From an uncultured Desulfovibrio sp. (GTDB lineage Bacteria; Desulfobacterota; Desulfovibrionia; Desulfovibrionales; Desulfovibrionaceae): a DNA stretch of 12,030 nucleotides. The stretch covers positions 1-12,030 of the forward strand of contig USCL01000098.1 in the NCBI GenBank assembly GCA_900553145.1. Direction: 5' to 3'. Under the pieces are notes generated by a model. The model was not told the origin of the DNA. It saw only the letters and a program-made list of their open reading frames with translations, and did not search any database. Shown piece by piece: positions 1-6,593 of this stretch (its first letter is position 1; the number at the start of each line of letters is the position of its first letter). The position numbers were made by a program, and so were the translations under genes.

Positions 1-55
<55 letters not shown>

Positions 56-68
56 TCAACGAAGAGAA

Positions 69-97
69 GGTTTACCGTCGAACCCCGTTTCTGTCAA
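69..97 (-). promoter_or_regulatory. Sigma-70 type promoter of the tRNA-Gly
   Basis: On the minus strand a perfect -35 box TTGACA (92-97) is followed after 17 bp by TAAACC (69-74), a weak match to TATAAT. Predicted initiation is near position 62, a few bases before the tRNA 5' end at 55, which is the usual arrangement for stable RNA genes. The -10 box is poor, so the exact start is uncertain. Confidence 0.6.
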
Positions 98-180
98 GCA
101 TTGTTTCTCAAAAAATACATATTTCCTTTCCGTATTTTCCTTATGTCCCTTAACGTGTCGAAGATGCTGCGCCTTTGGGG

Positions 181-203
181 ATAATGTCCATATGGGCCAT
201 TAT
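181..203. promoter_or_regulatory. Hyphenated inverted repeat, possible operator
   Basis: ATAATG (181-186) and CATTAT (198-203) form a dyad centred on 192, and CC/GG at 188-189/195-196 add two more symmetric pairs, giving 8 of 11 matched positions. It lies in the gap between the divergent tRNA and rhodanese-YceI genes, about 150 bp before the latter. TATACA at 201-206 could be a -10 box overlapping the dyad, but no good -35 box is present. Apart from this and the tRNA promoter I see no gene in 56-351. Confidence 0.35.
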
Positions 204-351
204 ACAGCATCATGGACCAGAAGCCGGGAAGGGCAGATCAGGTTCCACATGAATGTCAGTCTGGGAGAGGGCGGCCCCAATGCCCGGCGGATGTAATCAT
301 TGAGGAGGAAAGGCCCGCGCCGTATGGGTAGGAAAACAAAAAGGATTGCAT

Positions 352-1302
352 ATGCAACAGATACGTACCGTTTCCATAGGCGAGGTAGGTGGATTCCTTC
401 AAAATCACCCGAAAGGCTTTCTCATCGACGTTCTGACGCCGGAGTTCCATGCCCGGCAACATATTCCCGGCTCATCAGGCGTCTGTGTTTTCGAAACGGC
501 CTTTCAGGAAAAGATGCGGGAACTGGTGCAGGATACGTCCGCGCCGCTGCTGCTGTACGGTGCGGGAGGTTCTTCGGATAGCGAGCTTGCCGCCGAGAAA
601 CTGCGTCGCGAAGGCTATACGGATATCAGCATATTCCCCGGCGGGCTTGAAGCGTGGAGGGAAGCCGGCCTTCCGCTTGAAGGCGAAATGGTGGATCTCC
701 CCGTGCGGGACGATTCCCCCATGCCGATGTTTAAGGAGTATATGCTGATTCCCGAACAGAGTTTCATCCAGTGGGCGTGCCATAATAATGTCCACAGCCA
801 TGACGGGACGCTTTCCCTGCGCGGCGGGGAACTTCACTTCTCGCATGGGCCGCAAGGGACGGGGAGCGGTTTTTTGACGATGGACATGAACACCATCGTT
901 TGCCGGGATCTCGCACAAGACGAGATGCTGCCGGTCTTGATCGCCCATTTGCAGTCGCTCGATTTCTTTGACGTCGCGGTCTACCCGACGGCCCAGCTGG
1001 ATATCGTATCGCTCGCGCCCCTTTCGGAGGCCACCGTGACGGGCCGCACCCATAGGCTGCAAGGGAAGCTCAGCGTGCTCCGGACTGAACGGGACATCGA
1101 GTGCGACGTCGAGCTGCGCAATCTGCCGGATGGTGAACTCGGCATGTCCTGCCAGCTGGTGTGGGACAGGACTCTCTGGGGCGTGCGGTATGGTTCGGCG
1201 CGTTTTTACCGTTTTTTGGGAATGCACAGTGTGGATGACAACATCAGCCTCAGCGTGATGCTGTTTTTCCGCGCACAGCGGCCACAAAGCGCAGGCCAAT
1301 GA
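352..1302 (+). CDS. Rhodanese-like domain fused to a YceI-like domain; catalytic Cys absent
   Basis: A 316-residue soluble protein with no signal peptide visible. Residues about 5-112 are a rhodanese fold: DVLTPEFHARQHIPGS, a strand LLLY, and the ending FPGGLEAWREAGLPLEGE. The active-site loop, normally starting with Cys after the strand, reads YGAGGSSDS here (69-77), so the sulfur-carrying Cys is replaced by Gly70. Sulfurtransferase activity is therefore unlikely, and a binding or structural role is more plausible. Residues about 135-308 match the YceI lipocalin-like family: FLTMDMNTI, HLQSLDFFDVAVYPTA, a WGVRYGSARFYRFLG stretch, then DDNISLSVML. YceI proteins bind isoprenoid-type lipids and are normally periplasmic, so a version without an export signal is odd. 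ATG at 352 is preferred over the in-frame TTG at 346 because AAGG (341-344) sits 7 nt before the ATG and only 1 nt before the TTG. It is a single gene followed by a terminator. Domain calls are confident; function is unknown. Confidence 0.88.
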   Translation: MQQIRTVSIGEVGGFLQNHPKGFLIDVLTPEFHARQHIPGSSGVCVFETAFQEKMRELVQDTSAPLLLYGAGGSSDSELAAEKLRREGYTDISIFPGGLEAWREAGLPLEGEMVDLPVRDDSPMPMFKEYMLIPEQSFIQWACHNNVHSHDGTLSLRGGELHFSHGPQGTGSGFLTMDMNTIVCRDLAQDEMLPVLIAHLQSLDFFDVAVYPTAQLDIVSLAPLSEATVTGRTHRLQGKLSVLRTERDIECDVELRNLPDGELGMSCQLVWDRTLWGVRYGSARFYRFLGMHSVDDNISLSVMLFFRAQRPQSAGQ

Positions 1303-1308
1303 AAAAGG

Positions 1309-1339
1309 AAACAGGATCGCTGTGAGGCGATCCTGTTTT
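1309..1339. terminator. Bidirectional intrinsic terminator between convergent genes
   Basis: AAACAGGATCGC (1309-1320) pairs perfectly with GCGATCCTGTTT (1327-1338) around a 6-nt loop. Plus-strand RNA ends in TTTTC, and minus-strand RNA continues into CCTTTTTC. The hairpin starts 7 nt after the stop of the rhodanese-YceI gene and lies 5 nt after the stop of the convergent gene, so it can serve both. Confidence 0.93.
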
Positions 1340-1344
1340 CTGGT

Positions 1345-1884
1345 TCAGCGGCCCGGATGATACTGTCCGTCGTCAAAGCCGCGGCGCTTCAATTCCTCGG
1401 GGCGGTATTGCCCGTCATCGTGGCGCGGCTGGGGATGGCGGCCATACTGGTGATCTTTCCGCCGCTCATGTTCCCAACGCTCCTTATCCTGCTTTTTCCC
1501 CGGATGGTTGCGATCCCGATCGTTCCATTTGCGATTTTTGTGGTCCCTGTCGTCCCAATGCTGCCCGTTGCGCCGTGCCTGTTCCCTTTCCACACGGCGC
1601 TGTTCCCGGATCATGCGTTCCTGATCTTGGCGCATTTTTTCTTGCTGGTACCGATCGTTGGCCCGGTGCCTTTTCTCGCGCTGTTCAAGCTCGCGCTGCT
1701 GCCGCATCTGTTCCCGGTGATCGTCACGGTCGGCCACAAGGGCGTTCCCAGATTCGGCGGAGTATGCCGGGATGGAGAAATCCGCCGTATACGGAAGGAA
1801 GCTGCGGGGCGTGGATGCGTGGGCATTGCTCAGGGCCAGGCAGGCCAGCAGCGCCCCGGCACAAAGATATGGGATGTGTTTCAT
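1345..1884 (-). CDS. Secreted Arg/Glu/Gln-rich protein of unknown function
   Basis: A 179-residue protein. Residues 1-23 form a signal peptide (MKH, then a hydrophobic run, then NAHA before S24), so it should be exported to the periplasm. A short linker follows. From about 52 to 107 the sequence is almost only R, E, Q, K and D with M/L spacers, consistent with a charged helix or single coiled coil. The C-terminal third is His/Asp/Arg/Trp-rich with imperfect repeats: HWDDRDHKNR then KWNDRDRNHP, and DDGQY twice (157-161, 171-175). Low-complexity basic and His-rich tails can bind metals, nucleic acid or polyanions, but nothing here decides among these. The start is supported by GAGG (1893-1896) 8 nt upstream of the ATG. 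The opposite strand also has a long open frame, but it lacks a ribosome site and its hydrophobic translation is the mirror of this charged one. I do not recognise the family. Confidence 0.75.
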   Translation of the reverse strand: MKHIPYLCAGALLACLALSNAHASTPRSFLPYTADFSIPAYSAESGNALVADRDDHREQMRQQRELEQREKRHRANDRYQQEKMRQDQERMIREQRRVEREQARRNGQHWDDRDHKNRKWNDRDRNHPGKKQDKERWEHERRKDHQYGRHPQPRHDDGQYRPEELKRRGFDDGQYHPGR

Positions 1885-1993
1885 GGTTTTTTCCTCAAAG
1901 GGTTCATCAATTCTGGTTGAAAGGCCGTTTTCCGAGCCGTACGCACAGCGCGGCCGGAAAACGCATCCCGCGGCAAAACGGAACGCGCATTTT

Positions 1994-2021
1994 CCTATAC
2001 GCCTCTTTCCATGCGTTGCAA
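1994..2021 (-). promoter_or_regulatory. Weak candidate promoter for the secreted charged protein
   Basis: On the minus strand TTGCAA (2016-2021) and TATAGG (1994-1999) are 16 bp apart, each matching four of six consensus positions. This would give a leader of about 100 nt before the start at 1884. It is the best sigma-70-like pair I see in the gap, but matches of this quality occur by chance. Confidence 0.3.
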
Positions 2022-2069
2022 GATTATGGAAAAATTTTGTGAATACAAATGATTAACTGGGCACGGAGA

Positions 2070-2089
2070 GGGCAGGGGAGGTGGGCGGG
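2070..2089 (+). other. G-quadruplex-type motif in a polypurine stretch
   Basis: On the plus strand four G-runs (2070-2072, 2075-2078, 2083-2085, 2087-2089) are separated by loops of 2, 4 and 1 nt, which meets the usual G3+N1-7 rule. It sits inside about 75 nt (2063-2136) composed almost only of purines, in an otherwise mixed-composition genome. The rest of the gap 1885-2197 holds only the weak promoter and the terminator hairpin described separately. Confidence 0.5.
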
Positions 2090-2136
2090 AGGAGAGGAAA
2101 AAACACTGTAAAGAAGGGAAGGGGAAACGGAAAAGG

Positions 2137-2192
2137 GCAAGGCTGACAGAAAAGGCCGGAAGCGGATTCCGGCCTTTTCTGTCAGCCCTTGC
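2137..2192 (-). terminator. Long terminator hairpin at the end of the ABC operon
   Basis: A 21-bp perfect stem (2141-2161 with 2167-2187) around a 5-nt loop is extended by four more pairs beyond one bulged base (C2188). The upper part has the A4...T4 form typical of intrinsic terminators, and minus-strand RNA continues into CCCTTTTCC. It begins 6 nt after the stop codon of the last gene of the operon. The stem is unusually long, so it may also protect the mRNA 3' end. Confidence 0.88.
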
Positions 2193-2197
2193 AACCT

Positions 2198-3277
2198 CTA
2201 CTTATAGGAAGGAAGGGGCGTCTTGATGAGCTTCAGGAACTTATCGGTGACGTAAGAGCTGTTTTCAACCTTCTTCAGCTCGTCCTGGGAGATCCTGCCG
2301 ATGGCCGCAAAGAACTGGGCCAGATCGCCCTGCCAGCTCTGAGCCTGGCTGGGGCCTTCGGAGGCGTCGAACATCTGGAGCTGTTCTTCCAGATTGAACA
2401 CCGGATGGTTCTTGAGATCCATCTCGGCAAGATCCTTGCTGTAGTCGGTGCCGGCCCAATCCACATAGAAACGCAGGTATTCCGGCAGCAGCTTGTCCAT
2501 CGGCTCATTCTTCATCATGTCGATGGCGCGCATATAGATGCTCAGGAACTTCGCGGTGACTTCGGGGTTCTTGTCGGCAAACTCGCGGTCGGCCACAATC
2601 ACGATGGGAAGGCCCCGGTAGCAGTCATGCGGCGTGCTGGCCACTTTCCAGCCGCGCTTTTCGCCCACATAGGTGAGGGGGGCCCACAGGGTCACGATGT
2701 CGCCGATGCCGTATTCGAACGCGGCAAGAGCGGACGCCTGGTCCATATTCTTGATGGTCACGTCCTTGTCGGTCAGGCCGAGGGCCTTAAGCCAAGAGCT
2801 CAGGGCGAAATGGGCCGAGGAAACGGTCGTGCAGAGGACGGTTTTGCCCTTCACTGTTTCGGGCGTGCCGTACACGTTCGGGTAGCTCTTGTTGTAGCCC
2901 TTGGTGTTCATGATCGGGCTGTCGGGGCGGACCATGACGGCGTTGACCATGGCTTCGTCGTTGCAGTTGGCAATGACGTAGGTGTCATGGCGCAGGGCGC
3001 CCATGAGGGCGGGAATGGCTCCCATGCCGCCGAAAACCCATGTCTTGGCGGGCAGGGTGCTGAGGGCGTCCATGCCGGAGCTGAAGTAAAGCAGCTCGAC
3101 ATCAAGGCCCACTTCCTTGTCCCAGCCTTTCTGCTTGGCATACCAGATGGGGAAGGTTTCCTGAGCGCCCATCCATGCGGTGGGGACTTTCTGGAGTTCG
3201 GCGGCGCCTGCCGTGCCCACATAGGCCACGCAGAGAACGGCAGCGCAGAGGCCGCGAAGCCATTTTTTGACGTTCAT
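2198..3277 (-). CDS. ABC transporter periplasmic substrate-binding protein 2 (NMT1/NrtA-SsuA-TauA family)
   Basis: A 359-residue exported protein. Residues 1-25 are a signal peptide ending in TAGA before A26. There is no lipobox, so it should be a free periplasmic binder. The mature part follows the NrtA/SsuA/TauA pattern: VPTAWMGAQETFPIWYAKQK near the N-terminus (the ligand-facing first lobe), a WVFGGMG segment, the hinge region ETVKGKTV with TTVSSAH, then DAFxxGIGD-like AAFEYGIGDIVTLWAP. It captures a small anion or organic solute and delivers it to the permeases encoded upstream. It is the last gene of the operon, 103 nt after its paralogue, with which it shares about 62% identity over the full length without a gap. 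AGGAG lies 8 nt before the ATG. Ligand-lobe residues differ from the paralogue in several places (for instance NCNDE against IGNDE, HDCYRGLP against HMCKVGNP), which hints at a different ligand or affinity. The substrate is not assignable. Confidence 0.9.
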   Translation of the reverse strand: MNVKKWLRGLCAAVLCVAYVGTAGAAELQKVPTAWMGAQETFPIWYAKQKGWDKEVGLDVELLYFSSGMDALSTLPAKTWVFGGMGAIPALMGALRHDTYVIANCNDEAMVNAVMVRPDSPIMNTKGYNKSYPNVYGTPETVKGKTVLCTTVSSAHFALSSWLKALGLTDKDVTIKNMDQASALAAFEYGIGDIVTLWAPLTYVGEKRGWKVASTPHDCYRGLPIVIVADREFADKNPEVTAKFLSIYMRAIDMMKNEPMDKLLPEYLRFYVDWAGTDYSKDLAEMDLKNHPVFNLEEQLQMFDASEGPSQAQSWQGDLAQFFAAIGRISQDELKKVENSSYVTDKFLKLIKTPLPSYK

Positions 3278-3319
3278 GCGATATTCTCCTGTAACTTTGG
3301 GAAGAGGGGGGAGGCAGAA

Positions 3320-3355
3320 GCGGGGTAGAAAGCTCTGGAGAGTCTTCTACCCCGC
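3320..3355 (-). other. Perfect hairpin between the two binding-protein genes
   Basis: GCGGGGTAGAA (3320-3330) pairs with TTCTACCCCGC (3345-3355), 11 bp around a 14-nt loop. In the minus-strand mRNA no U-run follows, so it is not a standard terminator. It lies 25 nt after the stop codon of binding protein 1. Such hairpins often stabilise the 3' end of abundant binding-protein mRNA and lower expression of the next gene. That role is inferred. Confidence 0.65.
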
Positions 3356-3380
3356 AACGTTAATCTACATCTTGCTCAGC

Positions 3381-4460
3381 TTACTTGTAGCTTGGGATGG
3401 GGGTCTTGACCTGCTTCAGGTACTTGTCGGTGGCGTAAGCGCCGTTTTCGACCTTCTTGAGTTCGTCCTTGTTGATGCTGCCCACGCTGGCGAAGAACTT
3501 CGCGATGTCGCTCTGCCACTTCTGGGCGGTGCTCATGCCCTTGGAGGCGTCAAACAGGGCGAGCTGTTCTTCCAGGTTGTAGACGGGGTGCGTCTTGAGG
3601 TCGGTGAGGGACAGTTCGGGGGAATAGTTCTTGCCGGCCCATTCGAGGAAGAAGCGCTGGTAGTCGGGAACGAGGGATTCCAGAGGTTCCTTCTGCAGCA
3701 TGTTGACGGCGCGCAGGTAGATGCTCAGGAATTTCGCGGTGATTTCAGGGTTCTTTTCGGCATACGCGGTGTCGGCGATCAGGACGATCGGGTTACCGAC
3801 CTTACACATATGCAGGTCGCCGGCGATCTTCCAGCCCTTTTCCTGACCGGCGTACATGTGGGGGGCCCACAGGGCCACGCCGTCGCCGATGCCGTTGTCA
3901 AACGCGGCCAGAGCCTGAGCCTGGTCCATATTCTTAATGGTGATATCCTTATCCGTCAATCCCAGAACCTTGAGCCAGGAGCTCAGGCCGTAGTGGGCGG
4001 AGGATACGGTCGTGGTCAGGAAGGTCTTGCCCTTCACGGTGTCGGGGCTGCCGAGCACTTCGGGGAATTCCTTGTTATAACCCTTTACCTTGGCGATCGG
4101 GCTGTCGGGACGGACGAGCACGGAGTTGGTCATGGATTCGTCGTTGCCGATGGCGATGACGGACGTGCCGTAGCGCAGGTTGCCCATCATGGCCGGAACG
4201 CCGCCCATGCCAGCGAAAACCCAGGAACCGGACGGAAGGGCGTTCAGGATATCCATGCCGGAACCGAAGTACTGGATGTCGATGTCGAGACCAGCTTCCT
4301 TGTCCCAGCCCTTTTCTTTCGCATACCAGATCAGGAAGGTTTCATGTTCGTCCATCCAAGCGGTAGGTACTTTAGTGAGCTTTTCGGCGAAAGCCATACC
4401 GGCGAGCGAAACGCAAAATGCGGCAGCGAGAAAAGCACTGATGAGTTTCTTGAAACGCAT
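3381..4460 (-). CDS. ABC transporter periplasmic substrate-binding protein 1 (NMT1/NrtA-SsuA-TauA family)
   Basis: A 359-residue exported protein, identical in length to its downstream paralogue and about 62% identical to it. The signal peptide is MRFKK plus a hydrophobic core ending GMAFA before E26. Start choice: an open frame extends 20 codons further upstream, but the ATG at 4460 has GGAGG (4468-4472) 7 nt before it and begins the signal peptide directly, so the longer form is rejected. Conserved family features are VPTAWMDEHETFLIWYAKEK, WVFAGMGGVPAMMG, DTVKGKTF, TTVSSAHYGLSSWLK and NMDQAQALAAFDNGIGD. It should bind the solute in the periplasm for the two-permease channel encoded upstream. 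It lies 93 nt after the small membrane protein gene. A strong ribosome site and a stable hairpin after its stop suggest it is made in excess over the membrane components, as is usual for binding proteins. The substrate is unknown; sulfonates or small nitrogen compounds are family precedents. Confidence 0.92.
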   Translation of the reverse strand: MRFKKLISAFLAAAFCVSLAGMAFAEKLTKVPTAWMDEHETFLIWYAKEKGWDKEAGLDIDIQYFGSGMDILNALPSGSWVFAGMGGVPAMMGNLRYGTSVIAIGNDESMTNSVLVRPDSPIAKVKGYNKEFPEVLGSPDTVKGKTFLTTTVSSAHYGLSSWLKVLGLTDKDITIKNMDQAQALAAFDNGIGDGVALWAPHMYAGQEKGWKIAGDLHMCKVGNPIVLIADTAYAEKNPEITAKFLSIYLRAVNMLQKEPLESLVPDYQRFFLEWAGKNYSPELSLTDLKTHPVYNLEEQLALFDASKGMSTAQKWQSDIAKFFASVGSINKDELKKVENGAYATDKYLKQVKTPIPSYK

Positions 4461-4553
4461 ACCTGTTCCTCCAAGTTGAAATGTACTGAGGAAAATCCCT
4501 CTACCCTTATCACGATGCATGCCGGGGCACGCACGATGATCTTTCTTCGGACG

Positions 4554-4940
4554 TCAGCGGGACGTCCCTGCGGCGGTTTTTTCGGCATCTTCGATAGTCG
4601 CCTTGCGGACGGCCTGAACATGCCGGGTACGGATGCGGAAGGCACAAAACTGCAGACAGCAGCCGATTCCCGCCAAACCTACCGCGAGCGCCGTTCCCAA
4701 ATGGAAATACAGGGCTGCCGCGGCGAGGATGCACAATGCGAAACTGACGAGCCTGAGATACAGGAGCTTCTTGTACACTTCCCCGGTGCGTTCCCAGGGC
4801 GCGTCGTCGCATTGATTTTGCGCATCAGCGTGTTCTTGCCGAGCTTTGCCCGAACAGCGCCGGACAAAGCCCTGCACCGACCACCAGATCAGCCCTGCGC
4901 ACAGGCATCCGATGATGAGACTGACGGTGGTCGTTTCCAT
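4554..4940 (-). CDS. Small membrane protein with three predicted helices, unknown function
   Basis: A 128-residue protein not recognised. Hydrophobic segments: about 5-25 (SLIIGCLCAGLIWWSVQGF), 59-80 and 82-102. The first and second are joined by a polar, charged loop of about 33 residues (RRCSGKARQEHADAQNQ...), and the tail after 103 is basic then acidic. Cysteines are frequent for a small protein (12, 14, 29, 44, 70, 94, 95, 99). Its ATG lies 1 nt after the stop of ATPase 2 and has no clear ribosome site of its own, so it is probably made by translational coupling. That ties its amount to the ATPase and suggests it acts with the transporter, perhaps as an accessory subunit. A chance open frame is less likely because of the tight coupling and the membrane-protein pattern, but it cannot be excluded without homologues. 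Confidence 0.7.
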   Translation of the reverse strand: METTTVSLIIGCLCAGLIWWSVQGFVRRCSGKARQEHADAQNQCDDAPWERTGEVYKKLLYLRLVSFALCILAAAALYFHLGTALAVGLAGIGCCLQFCAFRIRTRHVQAVRKATIEDAEKTAAGTSR

Positions 4941-4941
4941 A

Positions 4942-5721
4942 TTACAGTACCAGAGCCGTGTTGTCGGTGATGATGGAGCGCAGCTTCAACAGCTCCATGC
5001 TGGTATGTTCGCGGGGGCGGGGAAGATCGATCATGTATTCGGTCTTGATGCTCCCGGGAAGCTTGCCTTCCATCAGGATGATGCGGTCGCCGAGGAACAG
5101 GGCTTCGTCGATGTTGTTGGTGACGAAGATGACGGTACGCTTTTCCTGTTCCCAGATGCGCGCGGTTTCCTTCTGCATGAACATGCGGGTCTGCGCGTCC
5201 AACTGCCCGAAGGGCTCGTCGAGGAGCATGATGTTCGGGGAGTTCGCATAGGCGCGGGCGATGCCCACGCGCTGCTTCATGCCGCCGGACAACTGGTGCG
5301 GGTAGTGCTTTTCAAAGCCGGTCAGCCCCACCATGTCGATGTAGTGCTGCGCAATCTCGTGCCGCTCGCTGGCGGGGATATTGCGGAGCTTGAGGCCCAG
5401 TTCCACGTTATCACGAACGTTTTTCCATGCAAAGAGCATGTAGCCTTGGAAAACGATGCCGCGGTCGGGGCCGGGGCCGGTAATGGGCTGGCCGTCAAGG
5501 GTCACAAAGCCGGTGTCGGGCGTTTCCAGCCCGGCGAAGATCTTCAGCAGCGTGGACTTGCCGCACTGGCCGGGGCCGAGGATGACCAGAAACTCGTTTT
5601 CATACACGTCGAGGGTTACGTCACGGATGACGGGGACTTCCTGATTGCCCTTCTGAATGAAGGTCTTGCTGACGTTTTCACAGCGGAGTTTGAGTTTCGG
5701 TTCGCAGTTGCAGGTGGTCAT
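4942..5721 (-). CDS. ABC importer ATPase 2, canonical signature but altered Walker A and H-loop
   Basis: A 259-residue nucleotide-binding subunit of the NrtD/SsuB/TauB type. It energises import through the permease pair on the cytoplasmic face. Motifs: Walker A GPGQCGKST (49-57), where the fourth residue, normally Gly, is Gln; Q-loop Gln92 in FQGYMLFAW; signature LSGGMKQR (144-151), fully canonical; Walker B IMLLDEP with Glu169; D-loop GQLDA. The switch histidine after the last strand is replaced: VTNNIDEA has Asn202 where VTH is usual. The catalytic Glu is kept, but the missing His predicts weak hydrolysis at its own site. Residues 1-14 contain three cysteines. AAGGA lies 6 nt before the ATG, and the gene begins 24 nt after permease 2. 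A second ATPase heads the operon, so this one probably works in a heterodimer. The altered motifs may be a trait of a whole subfamily rather than a recent change. Confidence 0.93.
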   Translation of the reverse strand: MTTCNCEPKLKLRCENVSKTFIQKGNQEVPVIRDVTLDVYENEFLVILGPGQCGKSTLLKIFAGLETPDTGFVTLDGQPITGPGPDRGIVFQGYMLFAWKNVRDNVELGLKLRNIPASERHEIAQHYIDMVGLTGFEKHYPHQLSGGMKQRVGIARAYANSPNIMLLDEPFGQLDAQTRMFMQKETARIWEQEKRTVIFVTNNIDEALFLGDRIILMEGKLPGSIKTEYMIDLPRPREHTSMELLKLRSIITDNTALVL

Positions 5722-5745
5722 ATGCTTTCCTTTCTCAAGCTGTGC

Positions 5746-6588
5746 TTAGAGGTTTTCAATGGTGCGCTTCCACGGGCAGAGCTTGCCTTCGAGGAGGGTA
5801 ACCAAGAGTGATGTTCCGTAAGCCGCTGCCGCGATGAGGACCATGCCGCCGAGCACGAGGGTGGGCTGGTGGGTGTCCATGCCGCGCTTGATGAGGAAGC
5901 CCATGCCGTCGCGGGAGTTCATGAGTTCGGCGGCCAGAACGCAGGTCCAAGCGGAGCTGAGGGAGATCTGGAGGCCGGCGAAGACCGCGGGGAACGACGC
6001 GGGGAAGCACACGTGGAAGATTTCATCCCGGCGCTTGCCGCCGAGGACGCGGATAACGTCATACAGGTCGGGGTCAACGAGGCGCACGCCGTTGTATGCG
6101 TTGAGCAGGCAGGGGACGAACGTACCGATGATGATGATGAACACCTTGGACATTTCGCCGATGCCGAACCACAGGATGGCGATGGACACCCAAGCGATGG
6201 GCGGCATGGGCTTGAACAGGTCGAACAGGGGCTTCACAATCGCGTTGACGTACTTGTTCAGGGCCATGAACAGGCCGAGGGGCACGGCGACGACGCTGGC
6301 GGCGATGAAGCCGATGAGCACGCGCTGGGTGCTGGCCCAGATGTGGCCGATAAGGTTCGTCCCGGCAAACTTCATGTACGTCAGGCGGTACAGCTGATCC
6401 ACCACTTCCAGCGGACGGGCCAGAGAGTCACGGAAGATTTTCTCTTTTGCCACATAGTCCCACAGGGCGAGGAACAGGACGATGGAAACCACGTTGAGGA
6501 AATACTTGTTGGTGATGAACTTGTAAAAGCTGAACGGTTCGCGGTTTTTGGAGTGGTCGACGGTTTCGTTGGCGATAGAACTGGTCAT
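5746..6588 (-). CDS. ABC importer permease 2 (SsuC/TauC/NrtB family)
   Basis: A 280-residue inner-membrane protein with about six hydrophobic helices after a longer hydrophilic N-terminus (residues 1-28) than its partner. The cytoplasmic EAA loop is at about 179-200 (IRVLGGKRRDEIFHVCFPAS then FP), which docks into the ATPase. The conserved core KPMPPIAWVSIAILWFGIG (126-144) is typical of the sulfonate/taurine/nitrate permease family (BPD_transp_1). It follows permease 1 by only 5 nt, and its ribosome site AGGAGG lies within the end of that gene, so the two are probably made in equal amounts and pair as a heterodimer. The EAA loop differs clearly from that of permease 1, as expected if each docks a different ATPase. 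Confidence 0.93.
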   Translation of the reverse strand: MTSSIANETVDHSKNREPFSFYKFITNKYFLNVVSIVLFLALWDYVAKEKIFRDSLARPLEVVDQLYRLTYMKFAGTNLIGHIWASTQRVLIGFIAASVVAVPLGLFMALNKYVNAIVKPLFDLFKPMPPIAWVSIAILWFGIGEMSKVFIIIIGTFVPCLLNAYNGVRLVDPDLYDVIRVLGGKRRDEIFHVCFPASFPAVFAGLQISLSSAWTCVLAAELMNSRDGMGFLIKRGMDTHQPTLVLGGMVLIAAAAYGTSLLVTLLEGKLCPWKRTIENL

Positions 6589-6593
6589 GCCGC

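Noticed and set aside
324..581. Possible short frame starting at ATG 324 behind GAGGAGG
   Set aside because: The spacing from the purine run is too long (about 16 nt), the frame overlaps the rhodanese-YceI gene out of phase, and its product is Arg-rich without pattern.
1357..1920. 187-codon plus-strand open frame opposite the secreted charged protein
   Set aside because: Its hydrophobic, Val/Pro/Phe-rich translation is the mirror of Arg/Glu/Gln codons. It starts just after a terminator and lacks a ribosome site, while the minus-strand frame has a signal peptide and a ribosome site.
2189..3328. 379-codon plus-strand open frame opposite binding protein 2, and similar long ones opposite the other operon genes
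   Set aside because: These are mirror frames caused by codon bias in a GC-rich genome. They show no domain pattern, and the minus-strand genes have complete family motifs and ribosome sites.
4461..4520. 20-codon N-terminal extension of binding protein 1
   Set aside because: It would place a polar stretch before an otherwise perfect signal peptide. The internal ATG at 4460 has a strong GGAGG at the right distance.
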